A stretch of 64,000 nucleotides of DNA. It comes from Aquimarina mycalae. GTDB lineage: Bacteria; Bacteroidota; Bacteroidia; Flavobacteriales; Flavobacteriaceae. Positions 53,335-61,969 of this stretch are shown here, piece by piece. The translations under genes and the position numbers were made by a program. The notes beneath the pieces were generated by a model. That model was given only the letters and a program-made list of their open reading frames with translations. It was not told the origin of the DNA and searched no databases. Where the stretch lies: contig NZ_JARYGY010000005.1 of assembly GCF_029906345.1 (NCBI RefSeq), forward strand, positions 62,001-126,000. The letters are read 5' to 3'. Every line of letters starts with the position of its first letter. Positions within the stretch are counted from its first letter, which is position 1.

Positions 53335-54476
53335 GTACAATTGGTTTTGTGCTTTTTAGAAATTTGATCTACAATAGTTTTGGAATCAGTAAAAATGGTT
53401 CCTAAGATTCCTCCAAGTTTGTAATTATCAAACCCAACAAAAAACAATCCGCTATGTGCTCCTGTTCCTATTACATTTTTAGGAACACCGTAAGAATCTA
53501 GTAAACCATCTGTATTTTTTATAAACTGTTCTACCTTAGCACGATATCCAGTAGCAAGAATTATAGTATCTATTTCTAAACGTGTTCCGTTTTTTAACTG
53601 AACACCATACTCATAAAAAGATTCAATATCATCGACAATTTTAATGTTCCCTAATTTAATTTGTTTCACGGTTCCCAGATCTATCACAGGAGTCTTTCCT
53701 GTTTGTTTTAAGTGGTCAATGGGATCTTTCTTAGAAACTTGAACACCATACTTGATAAGATCTCCTATAACAACTCGTCGCACCTGTTTACCAACCCATC
53801 TTCCTAATCCAAAAGGTAATTTTTCTAGTTTCTTAGCAGTTAATTGTACTGGGCGTCCGTTAATATCTCTGGGAACTATCAATAACTCGCTTCGTACAGA
53901 AACAGCAACTTCAACAAGATGTTCGCTAAGATCTAGAGCCAATTCGGCTCCTGTGTTTCCCATCCCTATAATAAGTACTTTCTTTCCCTTAAAAGGCGAA
54001 ACATTTTTATAACTGCGACTATGTATTATATTTCCTTTAAAATCAATCTGGTTTTTCCAAACTGGTAAAAAAGGGACTCTATTTACTCCCGTTGCTATGA
54101 TAACATTTTTAGCCTGGTATGTTTGTTTATTGGTATTTATATTCCAATGATTATTTTCCTTGCTTACCGATCTTACTTCAACATTAAACTCAGGTTTAAT
54201 GTTGAAGTGCTTTGCATAATTCTCATAATAGTCTGCCAATTTAGTTTTAGGAACATATCTGGGATAGTCTTCAGGAAATTCTAAATATGGTAAATGAGAA
54301 AGTTCTTTTACAGTATGTAATAATAGTCGGTCATAATGGTTATGCCAACTCCAAACTATTTTATCTGTTTGCTCTACAATTACAAAAGGAATATTCTGTT
54401 TTCTAAAACGACCAGCTACAGCTAAACCTGCTGGCCCCGCTCCTACAATTAAATTTTCAACCTTTTTTATATTCAT
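53331..54476 (-). CDS. Flavin-containing monooxygenase-like NAD(P)/FAD oxidoreductase
   Basis: A 381-residue FAD/NAD(P)H protein. The FAD site is LIVGAGPAGLAVAG; the NAD(P)H site is VLIIGMGNTGAELALDLSEH; the ILATGYRAKV motif near the C-terminus is typical of FMO/YUCCA and Baeyer-Villiger-like groups. The fingerprint between the two sites (the FxGxxxHS position, here FKGNIIHSRSYKNV) fits FMO-type enzymes. The substrate is unknown. It heads toward recQ tail-to-tail with a four-base overlap and follows the MOSC gene by 24 bases. Confidence 0.88.
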   Translation of the reverse strand: MNIKKVENLIVGAGPAGLAVAGRFRKQNIPFVIVEQTDKIVWSWHNHYDRLLLHTVKELSHLPYLEFPEDYPRYVPKTKLADYYENYAKHFNIKPEFNVEVRSVSKENNHWNINTNKQTYQAKNVIIATGVNRVPFLPVWKNQIDFKGNIIHSRSYKNVSPFKGKKVLIIGMGNTGAELALDLSEHLVEVAVSVRSELLIVPRDINGRPVQLTAKKLEKLPFGLGRWVGKQVRRVVIGDLIKYGVQVSKKDPIDHLKQTGKTPVIDLGTVKQIKLGNIKIVDDIESFYEYGVQLKNGTRLEIDTIILATGYRAKVEQFIKNTDGLLDSYGVPKNVIGTGAHSGLFFVGFDNYKLGGILGTIFTDSKTIVDQISKKHKTNCT

Positions 54477-54500
54477 AAGAACCCATTAAATATTCAATAA

Positions 54501-55145
54501 CTATACTATCTGGTGTTTCCTGAAGTATTTTTTATCACTATCAGAAACTAAGTTATTGTTTAGAGCTTTAGATAAAATATCTGCGTGCTTACTTTTATCA
54601 TAATGGTATATTAGTGTATATATTTCAGAAACAGATACTCCATCATTAGTATCCTCAATCAATGTAAATTCATCTTTTGTATTAACTACACCTGGTTGTA
54701 ATATTCTAACATATACACCTGGAAACAATGAATCTATAAACTGTTTTAGAATTTTTTGAGTACCAAATTTAATTCCTAACTTATAACACGGTTGTCTGGG
54801 TCTGGAAATTTGAACAGTAGCACTGCCTAACTTATAAATTGCTCCTATTTTAATGTTTCTTTCATCAAATCCTTCTACTGTAAGATTTTCACCAAACATT
54901 CCATAGTTCCATTCTAAATCAGGATATTTTTCTTTCCAAAATGGATAATGATTAGCTGAGTATAGATAGCAAGCTTTATCAATACCGCCATGAACCTTCC
55001 TATCTACCACATGATCTCCTTCTACATCTTCCCTATCCAAAAAAATTGGTTTATCAACTGGATATTTATAAATACCTGTTTTCACATCTTTTCCCCTCCA
55101 GGAAATTGTTTTCGGCATTCCTATATTAGTAGATATAACTTTCAT
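54501..55145 (-). CDS. MOSC-domain protein (YiiM-like)
   Basis: A MOSC (molybdenum cofactor sulfurase C-terminal) protein. The ATG at 55145 is chosen; it follows directly on the truA stop, while a TTG at 55166 would overlap that gene. Motifs: DRKVHGGIDKACYLYS, WNYGMFGENLTVEG, and the conserved Cys in ISRPRQPCYKL, which is expected to carry a persulfide or bind molybdenum cofactor. Related YiiM reduces N-hydroxylated bases. Partner domains are absent here. It is read with the TruA-like gene upstream. Confidence 0.87.
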   Translation of the reverse strand: MKVISTNIGMPKTISWRGKDVKTGIYKYPVDKPIFLDREDVEGDHVVDRKVHGGIDKACYLYSANHYPFWKEKYPDLEWNYGMFGENLTVEGFDERNIKIGAIYKLGSATVQISRPRQPCYKLGIKFGTQKILKQFIDSLFPGVYVRILQPGVVNTKDEFTLIEDTNDGVSVSEIYTLIYHYDKSKHADILSKALNNNLVSDSDKKYFRKHQIV

Positions 55146-55146
55146 T

Positions 55147-55938
55147 TTATTGTTTTTTAAGTTCAACAGTATTTAGTATTAACCCAGAACCAGGTACAAT
55201 ATGTTCCAGAATAATTTCTTCTGCTTCTGGATTCAATGTTTGCTTGATAAAATCAAGGTTTATTTTACCTTTTCCTACATCCAGTAGTACTCCCATCATT
55301 AAACGAATCTGATTTCTTTTAAAGCCTTCTCCTTTAACACGCAAAAGATAACTTTCTTCTGGAAAAAAATTTGCAGTATATAAGGTATTTTTTACGATCT
55401 CACATTGTATAATTTCTCCTGTAACAATTGTATTTTCATTGGGACGATGACAATAAGACCTAAAGTTATGCTTGCCTTCAAATAATTTTGCTGCCACCAT
55501 CATTATATCAATGTTTAGTTCATCCATTACATTATACATAAACGGAGCACTAAATGGATGGAATTTACTCCCGAAGGAAAACAAATAAATATATTCTTTT
55601 ATTTTGGGATGTTGTATAATATTAAACTGTTCATCTGTTTCCTGGATACTTATGGCTCTTATATCTTGAGGTAAATTTTGATTAAATAAATCAAAAAAAG
55701 ATTTTAACTCTATAGGTTTATGGTCTATAAATAATTCTATATAAGCTTCATTTGCAGAAACCTTTGCATCCGTTCTTCCAGCTGCTAACACTTTAAAATT
55801 TTTATTCTCGAGAACATAGTTTATCGTTCTCTCTACCATACGCTGTAACGTATTTACATTTGGTTGTTTTTGCCATCCATGATACCTAAAACCTAAATAT
55901 TGAAGTTGAATAAGGTAATAGAAGCGTTTTCGAAACAT
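55147..55938 (-). CDS. TruA-like tRNA pseudouridine synthase
   Basis: A 263-residue TruA-family protein. The catalytic Asp 57 lies in AAGRTDAKVSA, where the standard motif is GRTDAGVHA; the change of GVH to KVS marks a divergent Bacteroidota paralogue. The N-terminal YYLIQLQYLGFRYHGWQKQP and C-terminal GFKRNQIRLMMGVLLDVGKG are typical. It may modify U38-40 of tRNA anticodon arms or another site. The organism is expected to hold a canonical truA elsewhere, which I could not check. Confidence 0.85.
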   Translation of the reverse strand: MFRKRFYYLIQLQYLGFRYHGWQKQPNVNTLQRMVERTINYVLENKNFKVLAAGRTDAKVSANEAYIELFIDHKPIELKSFFDLFNQNLPQDIRAISIQETDEQFNIIQHPKIKEYIYLFSFGSKFHPFSAPFMYNVMDELNIDIMMVAAKLFEGKHNFRSYCHRPNENTIVTGEIIQCEIVKNTLYTANFFPEESYLLRVKGEGFKRNQIRLMMGVLLDVGKGKINLDFIKQTLNPEAEEIILEHIVPGSGLILNTVELKKQ

Positions 55939-56088
55939 ATATGATTTTATTTATTCGTGTTCAATATAGATAAATTATGTATTTCATCGATAATAAGATG
56001 TTTTTTAATCATCAAATTATATAAAACCAACTCTAGAAATTATTATATTTGAGTAAATCTAATTAATAATTTAAAAATCAACTTAGTT

Positions 56089-56466
56089 ATGGTTAAAGCA
56101 AAATATCAAGACGTTTTGGATCTGGGACAGGAATTAAATATCCAAAATGGAGATGTATCTGAAGACAATGGAGTTCTTAAAGTAAAAGGAACTGCAAATA
56201 CTCAATATGAAAAAAATCAAATCTGGGATAAGATAAAAGAAATTGGTGGCGAAGCTCCTTCTGATATCATAGCAGATATTGATGTAGCTGATAATTCAGT
56301 GTATCACAGACATACTGTAAAAAGTGGAGAGTCTCTAAGTAAAATTGCTAAGCATTATTTTAAAGACCCTATGAAATACAAGCAAATTTTTGAGGCAAAT
56401 ACTCATATACTTAAAAACCCTGATGTGATTCACCCAGATCAGGAATTGATTATCCCTAATCTATAA
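56089..56466 (+). CDS. BON-LysM protein (Kbp/YgaU-like)
   Basis: A 125-residue protein: a BON domain (about 15-68, NGDVSEDNGVLKVKGTANTQ, then a helix) followed by a LysM domain (about 73-124, HTVKSGESLSKIAKHYF and IHPDQELIIPNL). The same order and length occur in E. coli YgaU/Kbp, which binds potassium in the cytosol. There is no signal peptide, in agreement with a cytosolic role. Standalone, with a strong terminator after it. Confidence 0.88.
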   Translation: MVKAKYQDVLDLGQELNIQNGDVSEDNGVLKVKGTANTQYEKNQIWDKIKEIGGEAPSDIIADIDVADNSVYHRHTVKSGESLSKIAKHYFKDPMKYKQIFEANTHILKNPDVIHPDQELIIPNL

Positions 56467-56493
56467 GAAACATTTTTAATATACTTTATAACT

Positions 56494-56520
56494 AAGACCG
56501 CTGCATAGCGGTCTTTTTTT
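56494..56520 (+). terminator. Intrinsic terminator
   Basis: AAGACCGCT (56494-56502) pairs with AGCGGTCTT (56507-56515) around GCAT and is followed by a T run to 56520. It ends the BON-LysM gene. Confidence 0.9.
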
Positions 56521-56725
56521 ATACTTCCTACAATATACAACACATCTTCTTTTATTATTCTTTCAATAATTTAACATTGTCAATATAATAATTTAAACAG
56601 GGAATCTATATCCCGAAATTAAATATTTGACATGAAAACCCTTGTTTTATTAGCAACTCTAGTATAATTATTAACTAAACAATATTTTTTTGTTAAGTAT
56701 TTCACAAAAATCATAAAAATATTTT

Positions 56726-56733
56726 TACATTTG
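56726..56733 (+). promoter_or_regulatory. -7 promoter box of the metalloprotease gene
   Basis: TACATTTG is an exact match to TAnnTTTG, 27 bases before the ATG at 56761. An in-frame TTG at 56731 lies inside this box, which supports the ATG as the start. No -33 element was found at the usual distance. Confidence 0.55.
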
Positions 56734-56760
56734 GCGCTGCTAACTCAATTTATTATTAAT

Positions 56761-59700
56761 ATGAAAACACGATTATCTTTAATCATGGGCTTATTCATGA
56801 TAAGCTTAGGTTTCTCACAAAACAATCCTTGGGAGAGAACCAATGTAAACCTTAAAAGTTCAAATGTTATATCAACAAAAACGGACTTACCTACTAAAAC
56901 TCTTTTTAACCTAGATGTAAATAGCATTCAAAAGATGCTTGCAGATTCTCCTCTAAGAGGTAAATCATCAGTTTCTTCTGTTATTATTCCATTACCAAAT
57001 GCAGATGGTACTATGGAATCATATAGAGTAGTTGAAGCACCAGTATTTAGTAATGAGCTTGCTGCAAAATATCCTGGAATTAAGTCTTATGCTGGACAAA
57101 GTATTGACAATCCTACAGTAAGAGTACGATTTAGTGTATCTCCTTTAGGATTACAAAGTATGCGTTTAGGTGGTGGTGCAGCAGTATTTATTGAACCAAT
57201 CTCTGTGGATGGCGCAACATATACTATCTACACTAGAGATCAAAAATCCGCTACTATTAAGAAATTTGAATGTTTAGTTGATGGAGATACTCCTAATATG
57301 AGTAAATCTGCCTCATCTAACACGAAAAATGCAGATGATAGTACGCTAAGAACGTATCGAATTGCGGTTTCTACAAACGGAGAGTATACTCAGTTTCATG
57401 GAGGAACTAAAGCTGGAGCATTAGCAGCAATTAATACAACTATGACTCGTGTTAACGGTATTTTCGAAAGTGATTTTGCTGTAACTATGGTAGTTATAGG
57501 AAATACTGATGATGTTATTTATACAAATGCTAATACAGATCCATATACTGGAAGTTTTAACAGTCAACTTCAATCTACACTTACAAGTGTGATCGGAGAG
57601 GCTAACTACGACATAGGACACTTATTCGCTAGAGCTGGTGATAATGGAAATGCAGGTTGTATCGGTTGTGTATGTGTAAATGGTAGCAAAGGAAGCGCAT
57701 TTACTTCTAGAAGTACTCCTGTAGGAGATGCTTTTGATGTAGATTATGTAGCTCACGAAATTGGACATCAGTTTGGAGCAAATCATACATTCTCTTTCAG
57801 AAATGAAGGTACAAATGCTCATTTCGAACCAGGTAGTGGTACAACGATTATGGGATATGCAGGAATCACTGGTGCAACAGATGTACAACAAAATAGTGAT
57901 CCTTATTTCCACTTTTTCTCTATTCAACAAGTAACTAATTATGTAAAGACTACTAGTTGTCAAACAAATACCAATACAGGTAACTCGATTCCAACTGCAA
58001 ATGCTGGAGCAGACTACACGATACCAAGAGGAACTCCTTTTGTTCTTGAAGGTCAAGGATCAGATAGTAATTCTGGTGATGCACTCACATATTGCTGGGA
58101 GCAAAGAGATGAAAACAATGCTTCAAGTACGTATCCAAGCGTAACTGCTACTTCTGGTGTTGCATTTAGATCTTTTAATCCTTCAACATCAAACAAAAGA
58201 TATTTCCCAAGACTTTCTACTATTAAAAGTGGTGCTACATCTTGGCAATGGGAAGCAGTTCCTAATGTTACAAGAACATTAAATTTCAGACTTACAGTTA
58301 GAGATAACAGAGCTGGAGGAGCAGGAAATAATAGTGACGATATGAGAGTAAATGTTACTGCTAATGCAGGACCATTTGTAGTAAACGTTCCTAACACTAA
58401 CGTAAGTTGGTCTGCAAATGCTACAGAAACTGTAACTTGGGATGTAGCTGGAACTACAGGAAATGGAATTAATGCAGCAAATGTAGACATCTTACTATCA
58501 ACAGATGGCGGAGATACATATTCAATTGCTTTAGCAACGGGAGTACCAAATGATGGTTCTCAGGATATTACTGTACCAAATGTACAAGGAAATCAGAATA
58601 GAATTATGGTAAAAGGTTCAGGGAATGTATTCTTTGATATCTCTAATACTAACTTTGAAATTTCTGGTGTTGTTACTCCAGATACTCAAGCACCTTCTAC
58701 TCCATCTAGCTTAGCTGCATCTAATACTACTACTACCGCTACAGATCTTTCTTGGAATGCATCTACGGATAATATCGCTGTAACAGGATATGATGTTTAT
58801 AGAGGAAATACAGTAATTGCAACCGTTGCAGGTACTTCATATACTGCTACTGGATTATCGCCTGATACTGCATACTCTTTTAGAGTTAAAGCAAAAGATG
58901 CTGCAGGAAATGAATCAAGCTTCAGTAATACAGTAAATGTTACCACAGATGCTGGAACACCTAATACAGGTTGTACTGGTGGTATCTCTTCGTTCCCTTA
59001 TAGTGAAGGTTTCGAAAGTGGATTAGGTAGCTGGTCTCAGGCTTCTGGTGATGATATTAACTGGACAAGAGATGCTAATGGAACTCCATCACGTAATACT
59101 GGACCATCTAGTGCTACAGAAGGATCTTACTATATGTATATAGAAGCATCTGGTAACGGAAACGGATATCCTAACAAAAGAGCAATCTTAAATTCTCCTT
59201 GTTTTGATTTAACGGGAACTTCTCAAGCTACTTTTACTTTCCAATACCATATGTATGGAAATAGCATGGGTACTTTAACCTTAGAAGCTAGTAATGACAA
59301 TGGAAATACTTGGTCATCTTTATGGTCTAAATCAGGTAACCAAGGAAACTCTTGGCAATCTGCAAGTGTGGATTTAGCTTCATTAACTGGTGCTGGAGTT
59401 CAGCTTAGGTTTAACGGTATCACAAGTTCTTCTTGGGCTGGTGATATGACAGTAGATGATATCAGTTTAACTACAGGAACTGTAACACCTCCTTCTTGTA
59501 CTGATGTTACTTTATCTATTACGTTAGATAATTATCCAGAAGAAACAAGCTGGCAAATTGTAAACAGTAGTAATCAAGTAGTAGCTTCTGGAGGAACTTA
59601 TGCTTCTCAACCTGATGGATCTACAGTGACTGTTACAGAATGTCTTGATGCTGGATCATATACATTTACTATTAATGATTCTTATGGTGATGGTATCTGC

Positions 59701-60078
59701 TGTTCTTATGGTAATGGATCTTATTCACTTACAGCTGGTAGTACTACATTAGCTTCTGGTGGTTCATTTGGAGGATCTGAATCTACAACATTCTCAGTTG
59801 GTGGATCTTCAAGAGGACCTGAAGTAGAAAGCTTTACAACTACTAAATCTTTACAAATAAGTGCTTTTCCTAACCCAGTTGGTTCTGAAGGCGTGATTAA
59901 TATTGTTGCTCCTAATGCTAAAACTGCGTATACATTGTATGACCTTCAAGGAAGAAGAGTTTCGCAAGGAAACGTAACAAACAAATCAATTAATGTTAAC
60001 GGTGTTCAGGCTGGATCTTATATCCTTTCTTTAGACGTAGCAGGAAAATTATCTAATCATTCGATTATTGTAAAGTAA
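56761..60078 (+). CDS. Large T9SS-exported reprolysin-like metalloprotease
   Basis: From the ATG at 56761, 1105 residues: signal peptide (1-20); propeptide-like region (about 20-195); a metzincin catalytic domain (about 200-410) with the zinc motif HEIGHQFGANH (His 332 from the ATG) and a Met-turn candidate in GTTIMGYAG; beta modules (about 425-635); a fibronectin III domain (about 640-735, TPSSLAASNTTTTATDLSWN); a MAM-like module with FPYSEGFESGLGSWS; a further beta module with YGDGICCSYGNGSYSL; and a T9SS sorting domain at the end (ISAFPNPVGSEG). It is expected to digest proteins outside the cell. Confidence 0.9.
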   Translation: MKTRLSLIMGLFMISLGFSQNNPWERTNVNLKSSNVISTKTDLPTKTLFNLDVNSIQKMLADSPLRGKSSVSSVIIPLPNADGTMESYRVVEAPVFSNELAAKYPGIKSYAGQSIDNPTVRVRFSVSPLGLQSMRLGGGAAVFIEPISVDGATYTIYTRDQKSATIKKFECLVDGDTPNMSKSASSNTKNADDSTLRTYRIAVSTNGEYTQFHGGTKAGALAAINTTMTRVNGIFESDFAVTMVVIGNTDDVIYTNANTDPYTGSFNSQLQSTLTSVIGEANYDIGHLFARAGDNGNAGCIGCVCVNGSKGSAFTSRSTPVGDAFDVDYVAHEIGHQFGANHTFSFRNEGTNAHFEPGSGTTIMGYAGITGATDVQQNSDPYFHFFSIQQVTNYVKTTSCQTNTNTGNSIPTANAGADYTIPRGTPFVLEGQGSDSNSGDALTYCWEQRDENNASSTYPSVTATSGVAFRSFNPSTSNKRYFPRLSTIKSGATSWQWEAVPNVTRTLNFRLTVRDNRAGGAGNNSDDMRVNVTANAGPFVVNVPNTNVSWSANATETVTWDVAGTTGNGINAANVDILLSTDGGDTYSIALATGVPNDGSQDITVPNVQGNQNRIMVKGSGNVFFDISNTNFEISGVVTPDTQAPSTPSSLAASNTTTTATDLSWNASTDNIAVTGYDVYRGNTVIATVAGTSYTATGLSPDTAYSFRVKAKDAAGNESSFSNTVNVTTDAGTPNTGCTGGISSFPYSEGFESGLGSWSQASGDDINWTRDANGTPSRNTGPSSATEGSYYMYIEASGNGNGYPNKRAILNSPCFDLTGTSQATFTFQYHMYGNSMGTLTLEASNDNGNTWSSLWSKSGNQGNSWQSASVDLASLTGAGVQLRFNGITSSSWAGDMTVDDISLTTGTVTPPSCTDVTLSITLDNYPEETSWQIVNSSNQVVASGGTYASQPDGSTVTVTECLDAGSYTFTINDSYGDGICCSYGNGSYSLTAGSTTLASGGSFGGSESTTFSVGGSSRGPEVESFTTTKSLQISAFPNPVGSEGVINIVAPNAKTAYTLYDLQGRRVSQGNVTNKSINVNGVQAGSYILSLDVAGKLSNHSIIVK

Positions 60079-60136
60079 AGTATTGATTATATTCATCAGA
60101 TAAGAGATTATTTTATCTGTTTACACATAGCTTAAG

Positions 60137-60170
60137 GCCATCAAAGTTTCTAATTTTGATGGCTTTTTCT
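60137..60170 (+). terminator. Intrinsic terminator
   Basis: GCCATCAAA (60137-60145) pairs with TTTTGATGGC (60154-60163), and the T run TTTTTCT follows. It ends the metalloprotease gene. Confidence 0.8.
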
Positions 60171-60264
60171 ATCCATACTGTACAAAGGATTAAAATAAAT
60201 TGAATAAAATCGATAATAATTAATGTGTTTGTTAAAAAATACTGGTTAAACTCAATAAAATGCT

Positions 60265-60301
60265 TAGTTTTGTGGTTTTACCGTAAAACATACCCCACAA
60301 A
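60265..60301 (+). promoter_or_regulatory. -7 box with nested inverted repeat before the first small paralogue
   Basis: The box TAGTTTTG (60265-60272) matches TAnnTTTG. It overlaps a nested inverted repeat: outer TTTGTGG (60269-60275) with CCACAAA (60295-60301), inner GTTTTAC (60275-60281) with GTAAAAC (60283-60289). The repeat covers the likely transcript start, 14 bases before the ATG. Confidence 0.55.
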
Positions 60302-60314
60302 TCAGTACACAAAT

Positions 60315-60635
60315 ATGAAATCGATTTTATTCTCTTTCTTTATGATGATAGCTATATCAAGCTATGGGCAAGTTTTATCTAAGACCAATATTATTTTTGA
60401 ATCCAAAGATTCGATAGTAATGAATGATGGTAAAAAGTATAAAATTATTAAAGAAACTCCTCTTTATGCGGTTGCAGATACTACTATAAAATTAAGATAT
60501 TCTTTTAAGGATAAAACACTGATACTTAACAGAGTCCTACTTATAAAAGAGAAAGACAAACCTAAGCAATTAATAGAATGGGTTAAAGGAAAAATGATCT
60601 ACTATGAATACAGAGCACTTAAAAACGTAGAATAA
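60315..60635 (+). CDS. Small exported protein of unknown family (paralogue 1)
   Basis: I do not recognise the family. From the ATG at 60315 it has 106 residues with a signal peptide (MKSILFSFFMMIAISSYGQ). The mature part aligns clearly with the gene at 60912: VLSKTNIIFESKDSIVMNDG against CLSKTQLIFENPNLVVMNNG, then GKKYKI, LKLNRVL/LILNRVL, ELIE/QLIEW and a YYE/FYE motif near the end. A GTG at 60225 in the same frame would add a non-signal-like extension and is rejected. Probably a small periplasmic or surface beta protein. Confidence 0.72.
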   Translation: MKSILFSFFMMIAISSYGQVLSKTNIIFESKDSIVMNDGKKYKIIKETPLYAVADTTIKLRYSFKDKTLILNRVLLIKEKDKPKQLIEWVKGKMIYYEYRALKNVE

Positions 60636-60911
60636 TTCTTTCATTGAGATCTTAAACAGAAAGTATAGATTTTCAAAACAATCTTATTCTCATCAAGTTA
60701 TAGTTACACTAGAATACCGTTAAGAATAAATTTAGCGGTACTTTTTGCTCAAATATACTAGTACTAAACATACATCAATATAGGTAATACATTGATTTTC
60801 AAAGGAGATAATGTGTATTTCATCGAAAACATGTTTAAAAATACGGTTTTAACCTATTAAACAACGGTTAAAACCGTAAATTGTAGTATAAATACTACAA
60901 AATAATGTGTT
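60636..60911. other. Gap between the paralogues with inverted repeat
   Basis: About 275 bases with no open frame of note. The inverted repeat at 60842-60878 lies 33 bases before the second paralogue. I see no clear terminator for paralogue 1 and no clear -7 box for paralogue 2. Confidence 0.4.
60842..60878. promoter_or_regulatory. Inverted repeat before the second small paralogue
   Basis: TACGGTTTTAACC (60842-60854) and GGTTAAAACCGTA (60866-60878), perfect 13-base arms with an 11-base loop. There is no T run, so it is not a terminator. It shares GGTTTTA with the repeat before paralogue 1. Confidence 0.6.
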
Positions 60912-61277
60912 ATGGTAAAAAATCTACTACTATGCTTTTTACTATTTTCCATTACTAATTATGGACAATGTTTGTCGAAAACTCAGTTAATTTTTGAAAA
61001 TCCAAACCTTGTAGTTATGAATAATGGGAAAAAGTATAAAATTGTACTTAAAAAACTTAATACTGAGGTTAACGACCCCAATATCATCATGTATCGAAAA
61101 ATCGGTGATAATGTACTTAAACTTAATCGTGTATTAATTATACAAGGTAATAATGAACTTACAGAATTAATAGAATATAAGAAAGAAGCATACACCTTTT
61201 ACGAAAGTCGTGAATTCTACACAATTAATTCAGATAAGAAGCTTAAAACGATTATGAAAACAATAAGTGAAAATTAA
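60912..61277 (+). CDS. Small exported protein of unknown family (paralogue 2)
   Basis: A 121-residue paralogue of the gene at 60315, with a signal peptide (about 1-18, ending NYGQ) and the same core: LSKTQLIFENPNLVVMNNGK, KYKIVLKKL, LKLNRVLIIQ, ELIEYKK and FYESREF. It is longer at the C-terminus by 15 or so residues. No known domain. Its stop overlaps the converging cmk gene by four bases. Function unknown; duplication next door suggests a secreted product whose variation matters. Confidence 0.72.
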   Translation: MVKNLLLCFLLFSITNYGQCLSKTQLIFENPNLVVMNNGKKYKIVLKKLNTEVNDPNIIMYRKIGDNVLKLNRVLIIQGNNELTELIEYKKEAYTFYESREFYTINSDKKLKTIMKTISEN

Positions 61278-61969
61278 CTGTTAGCTATTGCTTTATTCGC
61301 TATACTCAAAATTTGATCAAACTGTTCGATCAAGGTAAGGTTTGAATTATCTATCTGTATAGCATCTTCGGCCTTGCGAAGCGGAGAGTCTTTTCTTGTA
61401 CTATCGATATGATCTCTATTAACTACATTTTTTAGAACATCTTCATAAGTAACTTTTTCTCCTCTTTCCAAAAGTTCGTTATATCTACGTTCTGCCCTAT
61501 CTTTTGCTGTAGCCGTCATAAATAATTTAAGCTCAGCATCAGGAAAAACTACAGTGCCTATATCTCTACCATCCATTACAATCCCTCTATCTTTCCCCAT
61601 TAACTGTTGCTGTTCCACCAATTTTCTACGTACCATAGAAATAGCTGCTACTGGACTTACTTTTCTAGATACTTCTAATGTTCTAATTTCTTTTTCTACA
61701 TTTTTATTATTAAGAAATACTTCTGCAAGACCCGTTGTGGAACTAACTTCAAATCTAATATTAATTAGTGGAAGGCTTTGCTCCAAAGCCTCTTTATCAA
61801 AATGAGTATCATCAATATAATTATGTTGCATCGCATACAGTGTAACCGCACGGTACATTGCTCCAGTATCCACATAAATATATCCCAAAGATTTAGCTAA
61901 TTGTCTAGCTACTGTACTTTTTCCTGTGGAAGAATAACCATCTATTGCAATTATTATCTTTTTACTCAC
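61274..61969 (-). CDS. cmk: Cytidylate kinase
   Basis: A 231-residue nucleoside monophosphate kinase. The P-loop is AIDGYSSTGKSTVARQLAK, followed by YVDTGAMYRAV, the mononucleotide-binding residues in the MDGRDIGTVVFPDAELKLFM region, and the lid with ERRYNEL and RDHIDSTRKDSPL. It phosphorylates CMP and dCMP with ATP. The start is GTG, overlapping the porQ stop as TAGTG, so translation is coupled. Neighbour order porQ-cmk is common in Bacteroidota. Confidence 0.93.
   Translation of the reverse strand: MSKKIIIAIDGYSSTGKSTVARQLAKSLGYIYVDTGAMYRAVTLYAMQHNYIDDTHFDKEALEQSLPLINIRFEVSSTTGLAEVFLNNKNVEKEIRTLEVSRKVSPVAAISMVRRKLVEQQQLMGKDRGIVMDGRDIGTVVFPDAELKLFMTATAKDRAERRYNELLERGEKVTYEDVLKNVVNRDHIDSTRKDSPLRKAEDAIQIDNSNLTLIEQFDQILSIANKAIANS

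Noticed and set aside
57622..58490. Two long leftward open frames inside the metalloprotease gene
   Set aside because: They are antisense to a conserved multidomain protein. Their cysteine- and serine-rich translations reflect the codon use of the real gene.
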